Assembly (NCBI GenBank): GCA_043228905.1
Contig: JBHGNT010000001.1
Coordinates: 17,422,001 to 17,486,000 of the forward strand
DNA: 64,000 nucleotides
Reading direction: 5' to 3'
From: Azolla caroliniana
Lineage: Eukaryota; Polypodiophyta
Under the pieces are notes generated by a model that worked only from the letters and a program-made list of their open reading frames with translations, did not search any database and was not told where the DNA came from. Of the stretch, positions 42,647-53,289 are shown one piece after another. Every line of letters begins with the position of its first letter. Position 1 is the first letter of the stretch. Both the position numbers and the translations under genes were made by a program.

Positions 42647-42853
42647 TTTACGAATATGTCTCTTCATCCGGTTCATACCGGGTCTGTACCATCTGGCTCT
42701 CCGTAGCCGGGTATTCCTCATCCGGTCTTCACCGGGTTTGTATCATCCGGCTCTCCGTAGCCGGGTACTCCTCATACGGTTTCGGCCTCGGCCGAGTTTG
42801 TTCATCGGCACTGTTCTTCTCCCTTCCCATCCGGAGGGACCTGTCTCCCAACA
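42647..42853 (-). repeat. Copia D outer LTR piece (right, reversed)
   Basis: Reverse complement of the LTR 5' end, finishing CTGTCTCCCAACA before target copy AGAAG. It holds two 54-bp units with the same variants (GGGTATTCCTCATCCGGTC) as 36,754-37,313. Confidence 0.85.
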
Positions 42854-43235
42854 AGAAGCCGAGTATATAATAGCATCGGAAGCAGCGAAGGAAGCGATTT
42901 GGCTGCACCAACTGACTGCCGACTTTGGAACTGCAAACCGAATGGACCGACCAACATTGACTATCTATTGTGACTCACAGAGCGCAATACACCTCATCAA
43001 CAACCCCGTCTATCATGCGAAGACGAATCATATTGAGGTGTGGTATCATGATATTCGGGAGCTCGTAATTGAGAAGAAGCTCGAAGTTCGGAAGATTGAC
43101 ACCGAGGTGAACATCGCCGATTGCCTGACGAAGTCACTCCTAGATCAACGCTTCGGAACACTAAGGAAGAAGATGGGAGTACGACAAGCGACTGAGACGA
43201 ATAAAGCCGAACGAGGAGCAGAAGGTAAGAGCTGA
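42854..43235 (+). pseudogene. Copia C RNase H, second part
   Basis: The frame picks up at EAEYIIASEAAKEAIW exactly where it was cut at 36,753, then YCDSQSAIHLINNPVYHAK, HIEVWYHDIRE and VNIADCLTKSL. It is open to its natural TGA at 43,233. About 140 bp further lies the polypurine tract of copia C. Confidence 0.9.
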
Positions 43236-43385
43236 TCGACACTCATACTATACCTTTTCCGACTCGGCTACTTGCCGATAGACTTGTAATATAAAATCTA
43301 GTTAAATTTGTAATCTAGGTTTACGGGGGAGATAACCCTAAACATTTGTAATTGTACAAAAGAGTAGTCCTTTTACGGGGGAGTT

Positions 43386-43678
43386 TGTTGGCATAAAAGG
43401 CCGACTCCTTCCACCTTGTATCCGTCTGAGTGTGAACTCGACAATAAGTTAGGGCTTAGTATATAAGAGAATACCTACCATTGTAATGAGTGACGACGAA
43501 GAAAGACGATTGTAATCTCTGAGAGAGAAAAACGTGTTGTGCAGAAATAAGAAGCTTGCAACTGGGTAAGTCTATATCTGCCTTCTCTATCTTCTGTGTG
43601 TATGTTGTTTGTTGTTTGTTGTTCATAACTATACGATCCGAACACACACTTCCGCATAACTGTCGACATTAAACAACA
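43386..43678 (+). repeat. 3' LTR of copia C
   Basis: 293 bp, TGTTGGCATAAAAGG to AAACAACA, preceded by the tract TTTTACGGGGGAGTT and followed by AGTAC. Confidence 0.94.
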
Positions 43679-43962
43679 AGTACCACGTCTCGTTGTTAGG
43701 TAGTCGGACTCAAGGTAAATAGTCGACCAAAGTGTAAAGGGCCAAAAAGCCAAGTGTAGTTATAGTCAAAAGGGGTGATAAGGATGATTGAAGATGGTGG
43801 GGGACACACTTCCGCATAACTGTCGACATTAAACAACAAGTACCACGGCTCGTTGTTAGGTAGTTGGACTCAAGGTAAATAGTCGACCAAGTGTAAAGGG
43901 CCAAAAAGCCAAGTGTAGTTATAGTCGAAAGGGGTGATAAGGATGATTGAAGATGGTGGGGG
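43644..43962 (+). repeat. 160-bp tandem duplication across the copia C border
   Basis: Two near-identical copies (43,644-43,803 and 43,804-43,962). Each contains the last 35 bp of the copia C LTR, the target copy AGTAC and about 120 bp of flank. The duplication therefore happened after copia C inserted. Confidence 0.85.
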
Positions 43963-46147
43963 GGTCGAAGCCGACTATCATGAGTGGGTGAGGAAACTTT
44001 TAGACTAGTTTTTTGTTGTTAATACAGGATTTTCATGGACATTGGCAATATGCCAAGATGGTTGGCTTATCAAGATATTGAACGAAGAAGATTTTAGGTT
44101 TTCTCATTATGATGGGTGTTCATGGTGTGGCGATAGGGATTGAAGCATAATAGTATGATGAGAGGATGAGTGATGATGGTGTGGGGGATGGAAATAGTCT
44201 AGATTTAGTTCGTTTTTAGTTATACAGGAACTTCGTTGATGAACTTCATTGGGAAACAACAATCTGGGTTGGCTATTCAACCAAGACTGGGAGAGCAGGA
44301 TCTTATATTTGAATCAAAGACCTATGAAGCAATGATTTTCCTTTTTGAAATGTTACAAAGAGTCTGACAAATCATCCCTAGATGAACGTATGGTTGTTGC
44401 TGCTCAGTCACCAAAGAAATCTGCAGAAATGTGTAGGTTGGGAGAGTAGGCTGGTTGAGACAAGTGCATGTGAGATAACAGGAAATCCTCTCCTATCAAG
44501 AGCTGTAGTGGAAGTAGTTGGTCATATTGGTCTACGGGGCGGGGATTTTTACCTCTATTTTCTGATGGTGAGGAACAATATATAGGTGTAGAAATAGTAT
44601 TTTCTGGGCATATCTACCATGGTGGCCCTGAAAAGATACTTTTGGAAGCAACGCTGAATGTGATATTTGCATTGAGCAGGACTATGGTGGAGGAGGTGTT
44701 GTTTTCTGTAGGTGAAGCTATTTGTTTTATATGGGGTGGTCTTCATTAGGCCAAAATCTTGAGCCCAGTGTTGTTGAGACTGTTAGAGTTGCACGAGTGC
44801 TCAATAGTTTTCTAGTTAATTATGTTGCATTTTTCTTTGTAATACTGGACTTTTTTGTATATTGCCTTTGGCCACTTTATGTTAATACCAATGGAGGATA
44901 TTTTTTATGGAAAAAAGAAGAAAAAGAATAGTCGAAAGGGCAGGTCAAGTATGAAAGCGGACAAGGATAGTTGAACGAGAAAGTATAATCCCAAATAAAA
45001 ATATTAGGTAGTTTTAGTTATAATTGTTAAGTTTCTTGCCAAATGGCAGTTGTACTTTCATGATATAAGTTTCCCATGCCGCTTAAAAAAAGGGGCATAG
45101 GACAGTGTACATATTATGATCGATATGTAAGTACGTGAATTAATTATAGTTATTTTGATTTGAGTAAACTTTGTGTTGACTCTGTGGTATTCAGTTATAA
45201 TTGTTAATTATTGTGTGAGTCGTTCGGTTGTGGCTGAGCGAACACCATAGAGTGTCTTAGTACAGACGATCATAATAGTTGATCTGATAATTATGTATAT
45301 GTTATTAAGGCATGATTAAACACTAGGACATTTGAAACAGGTAATATGTCTCATTCCCTTATTGAGAAATACGTGAGATGTCAAGAATTACCTTTTTTGA
45401 ACAAACTCTCAAGAAGCTATCACGCATGCACACATGATTTTTAAAAACATCACTAAACAATGCACTTAATATTTTGAAGATTAAAAATTTAACCTATATT
45501 TGGAAAATTCATATACAAATTTATCCGAATCTTAGATAAGATGACGGGAATGCATCCAACTATAATTGTAATATGCTTCATTGTACATAATGTCAAATTC
45601 GAATCTAACTTAACAAATTTAGAAATGCAATTTTGTTACTATATTTGTCTCTAAAGCTTATAAAGATTGTTATGTCGAGTTTGTAAATAGGATTTTTGGA
45701 TATAATTAGAAAAACTTTCACAAACGAATATCTCACGATATACCACGCATGCCAAAAATAAACTACGAACATTATATGCCAATCATGCATGAACAATGTG
45801 AATGCATTATCATATGAGCAACGACGTTGATTTAATATTATTGTGTTTACTCAAAACTAGTTTATCAAGATTAAAGACAACATAAATCATAGAATAAACA
45901 CTAAATTAAATTATATTAATCGAGAAACAATTATAACTAACATTTGTCATACAATTGATAAGTTAAAATCATCTTTTCAATGGAAATTATACTAAACCAC
46001 ATACTTTACAAGTCAACCTTTGTAAACATATGATAGACACATAAAGTTCGCGACACCAATAGGATAGATTAAAGAAATTATACTCAAACGAAAGGTTCTT
46101 ATATTTCAAAACAATATTTTAGTTACAAATACAAAGTATTATACAAT
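43963..46147. other. AT-rich DNA, no gene recognised
   Basis: Short frames only, none with family resemblance. The left part holds many GATGATGG-type words; the right part (about 45,000-46,140) is strongly AT-rich. Confidence 0.5.
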
Positions 46148-46860
46148 TCACTCCATTAGGAGGTCTGGAAGAGGCTGCTCTCCAACATCAGCTGGTAGTT
46201 GTGTCGTATCCACTTGTTCCGTCTGCACAACTGAATCTTGTGTTTGTTCAGACTCTGGTACATCTTGGAGGTCAACAAGGTCCCCTACTTCTTCGTTTAT
46301 AGGTTCTGTCGGTTCTTTGGATGTCAACTGAAACATCTCCGTTTCATTGATATGCTTTGCCCCAACCTCCTGGTCTTGGTTGGGACAATCCCAAATACCT
46401 TGGATCCTCATTTTAATAAAATTAACTTCCAGCGATGCAGTTCTTGAACAATTTGAGAGCACATGCAATCGTCGTTCCTGAATAAACAATCATACATGCG
46501 TAAGTAAGAAAACAAAGACGAGAAATTCTATTTTATTTTAAGATAAATTAATCACACTGATGAGAATACTTGTTCCAGAGAATAAGTCGAGCACCCAATC
46601 CTCAAGGTTGGAGAACAACTCGACCAATCGATTAATTAATTGCTGGGACTTTTGATAAGGGTTTACTAAACACTTGTTGCCAGAAATGTGGCGCAACTTC
46701 TTCGTTACTGTTGGGCACATGATATAATTTACGATGTTTTGCTCATTCACATGTGCCCGGGCCTTCTTCTTAGAAATTGCATCGTAGCACCCCACACACA
46801 AATGCTCAAATGCTCCACAACGCTCACCATTCGATCGGCTGGGGTACAAGTTATATTCGT
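46148..46860 (-). pseudogene. N6/N4 DNA-methyltransferase-like fragment with intron
   Basis: Minus strand. Exon 1 (about 46,860-46,571) reads RCGAFEHLCVGCYDAI, KKLRHISGNKCLVNPYQK and LFSNLEDWVLDLFSGT. It is followed by a GT intron, and an acceptor TTATTCAG at about 46,482. The next exon begins GTTIACALKLFKNCIA in one frame, completing the AdoMet-binding motif LDLFSGTGTT of N6_N4_Mtase proteins. The last exon base appears changed (G to A), and a frameshift follows. The C-terminal tail is acidic (Glu/Gln/Pro). Upstream exons may have been separated by copia E, inserted 90 bp away at 46,948. Intact relatives would methylate adenine or cytosine in DNA. This copy is broken. Confidence 0.6.
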
Positions 46861-46947
46861 CTTAACCCTATTTGTAATGGAATGGAAACAGGCCAATATC
46901 TATATAGTAAGTGCAATGGAAGTTATATATTAAAATGTGAATGTAAA

Positions 46948-47403
46948 TGTGCGGAAGCGTTAGATAGAACCGGCTCAGCCGGATAGCAACAGAGAATAAG
47001 AGGTTTAATGGAAAAGCTTAATACATAAAGAGAGTATACACAGGGGAGACAGAGAGAGCAGAACGTAAAACGTTTATTCAAAATAACTCTCCAACTCTGT
47101 ACATACAATGTGCTAAACATCACTATTTATACAAGTTCATAAAGGACTGATAGAAGTACTGACAGGTACTTAAATATTCCTATCTGCGACTGATACTAAC
47201 TACGAGACAATGATTACCTAGTAGTTTAGGCTACTACTAGGCTTCTAGTTCCCGCTCGAATCCAGCTCTCCGATCCGTCTCCTCGATCCGGCCGGTTGTT
47301 TCCGGATACCATCCGGATACTGATTCGGCTCATCCTTCCGGATGCTGATCCGGCTCAGGCTTCTTTAGCTGATCCGGATCCGGTTGAGCTTGCTCGCTCA
47401 ACC
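46948..47403 (-). repeat. 3' LTR of copia E
   Basis: About 456 bp. The terminal base next to the polypurine tract is changed (minus-strand TG to GG). The U3 part carries several GATCCGG words. Confidence 0.88.
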
Positions 47404-48140
47404 CTCCCCCTCAAGCTCAACTTGAGGTCGGATCGTGGTGTTTGTGTCCGTGGCATCCTGTTCTTCTACCCTGCTCCTTCTGGTGTTGCTCCGCCTCGCT
47501 CGCGTTCCTCGTCTGGTCTGGTCTTGTTTGCCGCGACCCTTCTGGTTTTGCGCAGCTCGATCTCCTCTGTCGGCTTGTTTACTCAACAGGCCCATTTTAG
47601 CTCCCTCGCTGCTGTGATTCCGGCGCTTGTCGCCCCATCGGTTCCTTCGTGTTGGCGTCCACTTCTGCTGCGTCCGTGTTCGTTTGGCCTTTAGTTGATC
47701 CAGCTTCTCCGAATCTTGAACCGAATCGGTTTCCTTCGATTCGTTCCAGCTCTTGTCCGAATCGGTTTCCTTTGATTCGTTCCGGCTCTTGTCCGAGTCA
47801 GTGTTCTCCAACTCGTCTTCCGGTTTCAGGCCCTTCATCATATCAGACGATGTTCGGGTCTTGGCCTTCTCCTTTCGGTCGTCTCTGTCCTTGTTGACTC
47901 AGCCGCCGCTGCTGCTCGTTCCGACTTGTTCGGATGTGCTGACTTCCTTCGTCGACTCAGCCTCCTTTTTTCCTTTGTCTCCCCCTTTGTTGGTCCTTTC
48001 TTCCTCTCCGGCTCCTTGTCTGGTGCCCTCCGTTCCCTTTCCTTTTCTCCCCCTCAAGTGCGGCACATCAAGATGCTGAACACCAAGCATTTCGGTGAAG
48101 TGCTGCAACTTATCCGATCCGAGCGGTTTGGTGAAGATAT
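47404..48140 (-). pseudogene. C-terminal extension of copia E Pol
   Basis: In frame with RNase H after an internal polypurine tract (reversed CTCCCCCTCAAG at about 48,045-48,056). A Lys/Glu/Gly-rich stretch is followed by one stop (about 47,899), then KGLKPEDELENTDSD, repeated SDKSxNESKET units and a basic tail (RGTRARRSNTRRSR). Same layout as in copia A and B. The second tract and the LTR follow at once. Confidence 0.6.
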
Positions 48141-49470
48141 CAGCAACTTGCCGATCAGTTTGAACATACCGAAGTTCAACGTCACCACTCAAAACCCGCT
48201 CATGCACAAATTGATAATGCACTTCTATGTGCTTTGTCCGAGCATGGAACACGGTGTTCTTGGCGAGCTGAATGCTGCTCATGTTGTCACAGTAGATCAG
48301 GATCGGGGTCGGTACCTCAATCCGCAGGTCTTGCAGCAGTTGCCGAAGCCAGATGGCTTCACAGGTGGCATTGGAAGCGCCCCAATATTCAGCCTCAATG
48401 CTCGACAGAGCCACTGTTGGCCACTTTTTGCTGCTCCATGCAACAACCACGCTACCTAGAAAAAACATGTAACCGGAGGTGGATCGGCGATCGGATGCAT
48501 CACCAGCCCAGTCGGCATCGGTATATTCGACTAGCTTCCTAGCTATACCGTGTCGGTATAACAGTCCCCGATCCTTCGTGCCGTTAACATACCGGAGTAT
48601 CCGGTGTGCGCACTAAAGGTGCTCGACGATCGGCTTCTGCATGAATTGGCTGATCACTCCGACTGGGTAACTGAGGCCGGGTCGAGTGATTGTCAGGTAT
48701 ATGAGGCTTCCGACTATTTGTTGGAACCGTTTCTCATCGCAGGACGATCCGGAGTTGGGATAGAGCTTCTGGTTCCGGTCTAGGGGTGTGGAGACAGGTC
48801 GGCATTCCGTCATGCCAAACTTGTACAACATATTCAACACATAGTGTCGTTGTGAGAGCAATATGCTGTCGGGGGTTTGGATCACCTCGATCCCAAGAAA
48901 ATAATGAAGGTCCCCCAGGTCCTTTTTTTCAAATGCATCTGACAGTTGGGACTTTACTCGGTCGATTTCATTGAGTCCGGGTCTGGTGATGACCAAATCA
49001 TCTTTATAAAGCAAGATGCAAACCAGACCGTCCGAACCTTGCCGGATGAACAATGATGAGTTGGATTTAGAGGTCACAAACCCCGTCTTACGCAACCGGT
49101 GCGTAATCTTCGAATTCCAAGTTCGGGGGGCTTGTTTCAGACCGTAAAGTGACTTCTTAAGCCGACACACCGCCGACTTGTTCATCTCCGACTGAAATCT
49201 GGGAGGTTGGATCATATAGACCCGTTCTTCAAGGTCACCTTGAAGAAACACATTCTTCACATCCATCTGGTGAAGATGCCACCCCCTTGCCACAACAACC
49301 GCTAGTACCACACGAACTGTCGTCATCTTCGCTACCAGGGTGAAGGTCTCGTCGTAATCGATTCCGTGGGTCTGTGTGTATCCCTTCGCCACTAACAGGG
49401 CCTTCTACCGGTTAACTGAACCATCAGCATTGTACTTTACCTTGTACACCCATTTGCAACCGATCGGTGT
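48140..49470 (-). pseudogene. RT and RNase H of copia E
   Basis: Minus strand. RT has [31 protein letters not shown] and [12 protein letters not shown]. The catalytic box reads LLYKDDLVI, with Lys where Val/Ile/Met is usual. RNase H has [21 protein letters not shown] and ADIFTKPLG. Stops lie near 49,405 and 48,613. Confidence 0.88.
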
Positions 49471-50742
49471 ACAGTGTTGGGGAGGGTCAACGAGGTCCCA
49501 TGTGTCGTTGGCATCGAGTGCCCGCATTTCTTCTGCCATAGCGGCATGCCAATTTGTGTCCTTTGCTGCTTCTGCGTAGCTCTCTGGCTCACGCACTTCC
49601 GCCACTTTGGTCATGTATGCATAGTGATGCACCATGTACTCACTGTACCCGTACTGTGTAACGGGGTTCTTCAGGCGGGAAGACCGACGTAACTTGGTAT
49701 CACCCGGTTTGGGGCCCTTCTTGGCTGGTTCAGACTTCATTCTCGAAGATCTGCCTTCATCCTTTCTGGAGTCGGATGCGCTCCGATCCGACTCAACGTT
49801 GCCGGCTTCGTATTCCGACATCTTCTTCTTCCCCTTCACTTTGCGTGTGAACCGTCTCTTCGGGTCCTTGTGCAGGGAGAGCATGACAGAATCTCCATTA
49901 CTCACCGGTTCTTCATCCGACTGGTCACTTTGACCCAGTAGCTCGTTCAGTCCGCTCAACCGAAACGAGTTTGGACTCTCCTCTAGAGTCTCCAGCTTGT
50001 CATATTCTATATGGACCTCCTCGGGCTCACTAGCCTCATCTTCCGGAATCGGGTCTTTGTTGGGAGTTGGAGTCGGTAAGGAGTACCGTGATGCCATCTC
50101 ATCATGTTGGGAATATTTCCCTCCAGTGGGAGGAAGAACCAACTGATCGAAAAGCCGACAATCAATGATAGGGAAGATCCGACTGTTTCGATTGCGGCCA
50201 CTAAATTTTGGCAAAAATCGAAGACAACCTGTTTCGATTGCAGGTCCTGAAGCTTCCGGTAGTTGAATGTGGCCAATCCGCTTGTGCCACAGGTCGATGT
50301 CCGACTTGACCTTCTGCCCTTTGGCAAACATGGCGGTGCCAACATCATTGGTGTTGAGGATGAACATCCTCCCTTCTCTATGCCTTTGCGCAAGTATCCG
50401 ACCTTCTTCCTCGATGAAGCACCCTAGGTGCGTAAACCGCACTTGCATCCCCTGGTCGACGATTTGTCCAACTGACACCAGGTTCTTTGTGATAGTCAGA
50501 ACATGTAGTACGTTCATCAGCTTCCCCTTTTGTCTGACATGGCTTAAAGGGACTTCTTTGACATGCACAATTGGGTGCGGGGTGTTGTCTCTAGTTTCGA
50601 CAATCCCTGGTTGTTCCGGCTTCTCCAAAAAGGAGAACCACTTTTCATGGCTCGTCATGTGGTTGGATGCTCTGGAATCAACATACCATACTTCCTCCGA
50701 TTTGGAAGTAGTCTTCTTCTTCGAGTTAGCCTTGTGTTTCAT
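49471..50742 (-). pseudogene. Protease and integrase remnants of copia E
   Basis: Protease WYVDSRASNHM (DSG to DSR), then the pre-integrase LWHKRIGHI. Right after LPKFSGRNR the reading jumps to sequence normally after the integrase core (SRYSLPTPTPNKDPIPEDE), so the cysteine pair of the finger and the whole D,D,E core are absent compared with copia A. The linker to RT (RRSSRLKNPVTQYGY) is intact and the joined frame is open to 49,405. Confidence 0.85.
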
Positions 50743-51720
50743 GACGAAGGCTGTCTCTTTACCAGTTTTCCCGGTTCTGGATCCTTTCGATCCTTCCGCG
50801 TAGTGCGAGTTTTGCCGGTTCTCCTGACCGGTTTTGCCGGATCCAGATTTGTCCGAATAGGCGCACTTCTTCCAACACTCGATTTCCCTGTGGCCCTTTT
50901 TGCCATAGTACCAGCATTACGTGTTGGCCTTTCCTTGCCGGCTATCGACACCGCTTTGAATCCCCCTGCTTGTGGAGGGTCTGGAACTGCTGTCGACACC
51001 TTCTCTGTGCCTCTGGTCCTGCTCTTGCCGGCTGCCTCCATTGCGTGCCGACCCACCTCGTCCACCATGTCCATGGGGCTGATTTGTCTCTGTGTACAAC
51101 ATCCAGCCGTCCGATTGAGTGGTCCTTGACCCACTCACGTGGTTTTCTTCAACCATCAGCATCGATTACAAGTCGAAGAAAGACGGTGGTTTTTCCCGGG
51201 TGGAGATTGTTGTTCGGATTGGCCCGTACCTTTGCGCTAGACCACCGAGGCAGATTTGTACCATCTCTTCTTCGTCCATCTTCACGTTAACGGACCGGAG
51301 TGTGTCGCAAATCTCCTTTATCTTGGTGGTGTAATCTGTAACCGACATTTCTCTTTGCCGGATGTTGTTCAAATTTTGCCGGAGCTGCAACTTACGGGTT
51401 GTGTTACTCGCAACGAAAATCTTCCTCAGATTTCCCTAGGCCTCCTTCGGCGTCTTTGCATCCTTGATGTAGCCGAGCATCTGATCATGCACACAGGACG
51501 TGAGGCAGTACAATACTCAGCTCGCTCCTTGCTCCCATACCGGGAAGTCCTTGTGTGATGGCTCTCGTGCTACTTCATTTGTTCCTTTCACAAAACTCCA
51601 ATATCCATACCCCAACAGGTACTGGTGCAGTTTATATGACCGGGACATGTAGTTGCTTCGGTCGAGCTTCTCTGTTGGAAGTGAACTCGTCATTCCTCTA
51701 TCCATATCTTCTCTCTATTT
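50739..51720 (-). pseudogene. gag of copia E
   Basis: MDRGMTSSLPTEKLDRSNY (51,705) to the zinc-knuckle region GKKGHREIECWKK, which has Tyr-Tyr-Gly in place of a normal CX2C. Capsid motif LQLRQNLNNIRQREMSVTDY. At least four stops. Confidence 0.86.
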
Positions 51721-51799
51721 GTTGTTACTGGGTTCTAGGGTTCGTCTATTGAAGCAAATGTCAGCTGTAGAGGTTCTCAACCCTCACGCTCTGATACCA

Positions 51800-52230
51800 T
51801 GTGCGAAAGCGTTAGATAGAATCGGCTCAGCCGGATAGCAACAGAGAATAAGAGTTTTAATGGAAAAGCTTAATACACAGAGAGAGTATACACAGGGGAG
51901 ATAGAGAGAGCATAACGTAAAAAGTTTATTCAAAATAACTCTCTAATTCTGTACATACAACGTGCTAAACAACACTATTTATACAAGTCCATAAAGGACT
52001 TACAGAAGTACTGACAGGTACTTAAATATTCCTACGTGCGATTGACACTAACTACGAGACAATGATTACCTAATAGTCTAGGCTACTACTAGGCTTCTGG
52101 TTCCCGCTTGAATCCGACTCTCTGATCCGTCTGCCTGATCCGGCTGGTTGTTTCTGGATACCATCCGGATACCGATCCGGCTCAGGCTTCTTTAGTTGAT
52201 CCGGATCTAGTTGAGCTTGCTCGCTCAACA
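51800..52230 (-). repeat. 5' LTR of copia E
   Basis: 431 bp, TGTGCGAAAGCG to GCTCGCTCAACA on the plus strand, adjoining the reversed primer site GCTCTGATACCA. Confidence 0.92.
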
Positions 52231-52394
52231 AAATATATAGCAACTTAAAGCTTAGCAATGCATGTGTTTGGTGGCATGGAATCTTGACTTTAGTGTAGTA
52301 TTGACCAATAAAGCTTGTCACCTGTACTATGGAATATTACTATTCTCCATAATGGAGCCAGGGTCAACTCTGCAAAGTCTTTCAGGTTAAAAGC

Positions 52395-53258
52395 ATGCGA
52401 GTGGAAACACTATTATGCATTGAGTATTGCAAAACAACGAAGGAATCTCGTGACCCTGAAATGTACAGGGTAGCTTGGGCAATTTATGGTGAGGCATTGG
52501 TAGAAAGATGCCGGAAGATGGGGAGCTTGCAACAAAAAATGACAAGCTTTTGGAGCATGGCAATTGATGATGCAACTGCCGACTCCCAACAAACCCACAA
52601 GTATACACCACACTGATACACAATGAAAGCCAATGTCGATGATACAGGTTAGACATTGATTAGCTATATGCTAAAAAATGTCCATGAAGCCTGTGAGACA
52701 TTGGAGTTTTTTAAGACTGATTTAGAGCAAGCAACATTGGTTGCTGCGATGGAGAGCAAAGTCACTTTGGCAATTACAACAATCAGAAATAAGATTTAGG
52801 TACCTATTGTTTTGCTAGTATGTAATATGTTATAAATAACTTGTACATGAAAATGTGCTAGTGAGGCATTATCTAGAATAGGTTTCTCAACATGAGCTTG
52901 AAATTGAGGGGTCGCTGGATCCCCAACGGAAAATTCAACTACAGACAGAGATCCAAGTTCTTTGAATGAACCTGGACCTTCTAGGTGTAAACACTGTCGC
53001 TGATTACAATTTGGACAAGCTACAAGGTTGCGTTGAAGGAACAATACTCCCGTCAAGAACAGGTAGTTAGCTGGCTTAAGAAGTAGCTACATTTTGTGGA
53101 GGGGATGGTAAGGAGCAGACAAGAATTGGACCTCAACATTCTTCTTGCTCCCTTACCAAATGAAGGAGAACCAAGAAACGATATATTGATTGTTCAAGCA
53201 CGTTGCATCACTTGCGGATTACGTTGTCGTGACGATTTTCGGCTACGGTGTGAAACTG
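52395..53258 (+). pseudogene. Unrecognised intron-containing gene remnant with CxxC motif
   Basis: Several plus-strand pieces have coding character but lie in different phases. They are AIYGEALVERCRKMGSLQQK (52,395-52,617); CETLEFFKTDLEQATLVAAM to a splice-like TTTAG/GTACCT at about 52,799; KIQLQTEIQVL and VADYNLDKLQGCVEGTILP after an AG at about 52,890; then LDLNILLAPLPNEGEPRND and ARCITCGLRCRDDFRLRC to a TGA at about 53,258. The CxxCxxxCxxxxxxxxC end suggests a metal-binding finger. I do not recognise the family. It lies between copia E and the HAD-like gene on the same strand as the latter. Confidence 0.35.
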
Positions 53259-53289
53259 AGTGAGACGAATAAACCAAGTAAATAAGCAA

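Larger units (their letters stand above)
36754..42853 (+). mobile_element. Copia D (Tnt1-like) with inverted body
   Basis: Bounded by perfect target copies AGAAG (36,749-36,753 and 42,854-42,858). The outermost pieces are minus-oriented LTR segments: 36,754-37,313 (TGACGGGAAC..., the LTR 3' end reversed) and 42,647-42,853 (ending CTGTCTCCCAACA, the LTR 5' end reversed). Everything between is plus-oriented: LTR remainder 37,317-37,757, primer site 37,760-37,771, gag-pol, polypurine tract, LTR start 41,819-42,008. A separate plus-oriented solo LTR of the same family (42,020-42,646, target TTTAC) sits at the right junction. The pattern fits a minus-strand element whose middle was later inverted with breakpoints inside both LTRs. 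Confidence 0.88.
32437..43678 (+). mobile_element. Copia C (Tork/Tnt1-like) split by copia D
   Basis: LTRs 32,437-32,735 and 43,386-43,678 (about 295 bp) begin TGTTGGCATA and end CAACA. Target copies are AGTAC (32,432-32,436 and 43,679-43,683). Primer site TGGTATCAGAGC is at 32,738-32,749; polypurine tract at about 43,376-43,385. It inserted only 12 bp from copia B, in the same relic gag. Its RNase H is interrupted at 36,753 by copia D (TSD AGAAG) and resumes at 42,854, so copia D is the younger insertion. Confidence 0.95.
46948..52230 (-). mobile_element. Copia E (family of copia A/B), minus strand, integrase core deleted
   Basis: LTRs 46,948-47,403 and 51,800-52,230 (plus-strand ends TGTGCG...CTCAACA). 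tRNA-Met primer site, reversed, is at 51,788-51,799 and the reversed polypurine tract CCTCCCCCTCAAG is at 47,403-47,415. Gag, protease, RT, RNase H and the family's C-terminal extension are present. The integrase DDE core is missing. The flanks GTAAA (46,943-46,947) and AAATA (52,231-52,235) do not form a clear target duplication. Confidence 0.92.

Noticed and set aside
43963-46140. Host gene in the AT-rich gap
   Set aside because: Only short frames without codon bias or recognisable motifs were found.
46943-52235. Target duplication for copia E
   Set aside because: GTAAA and AAATA only partly overlap; calling a duplication would be forced.
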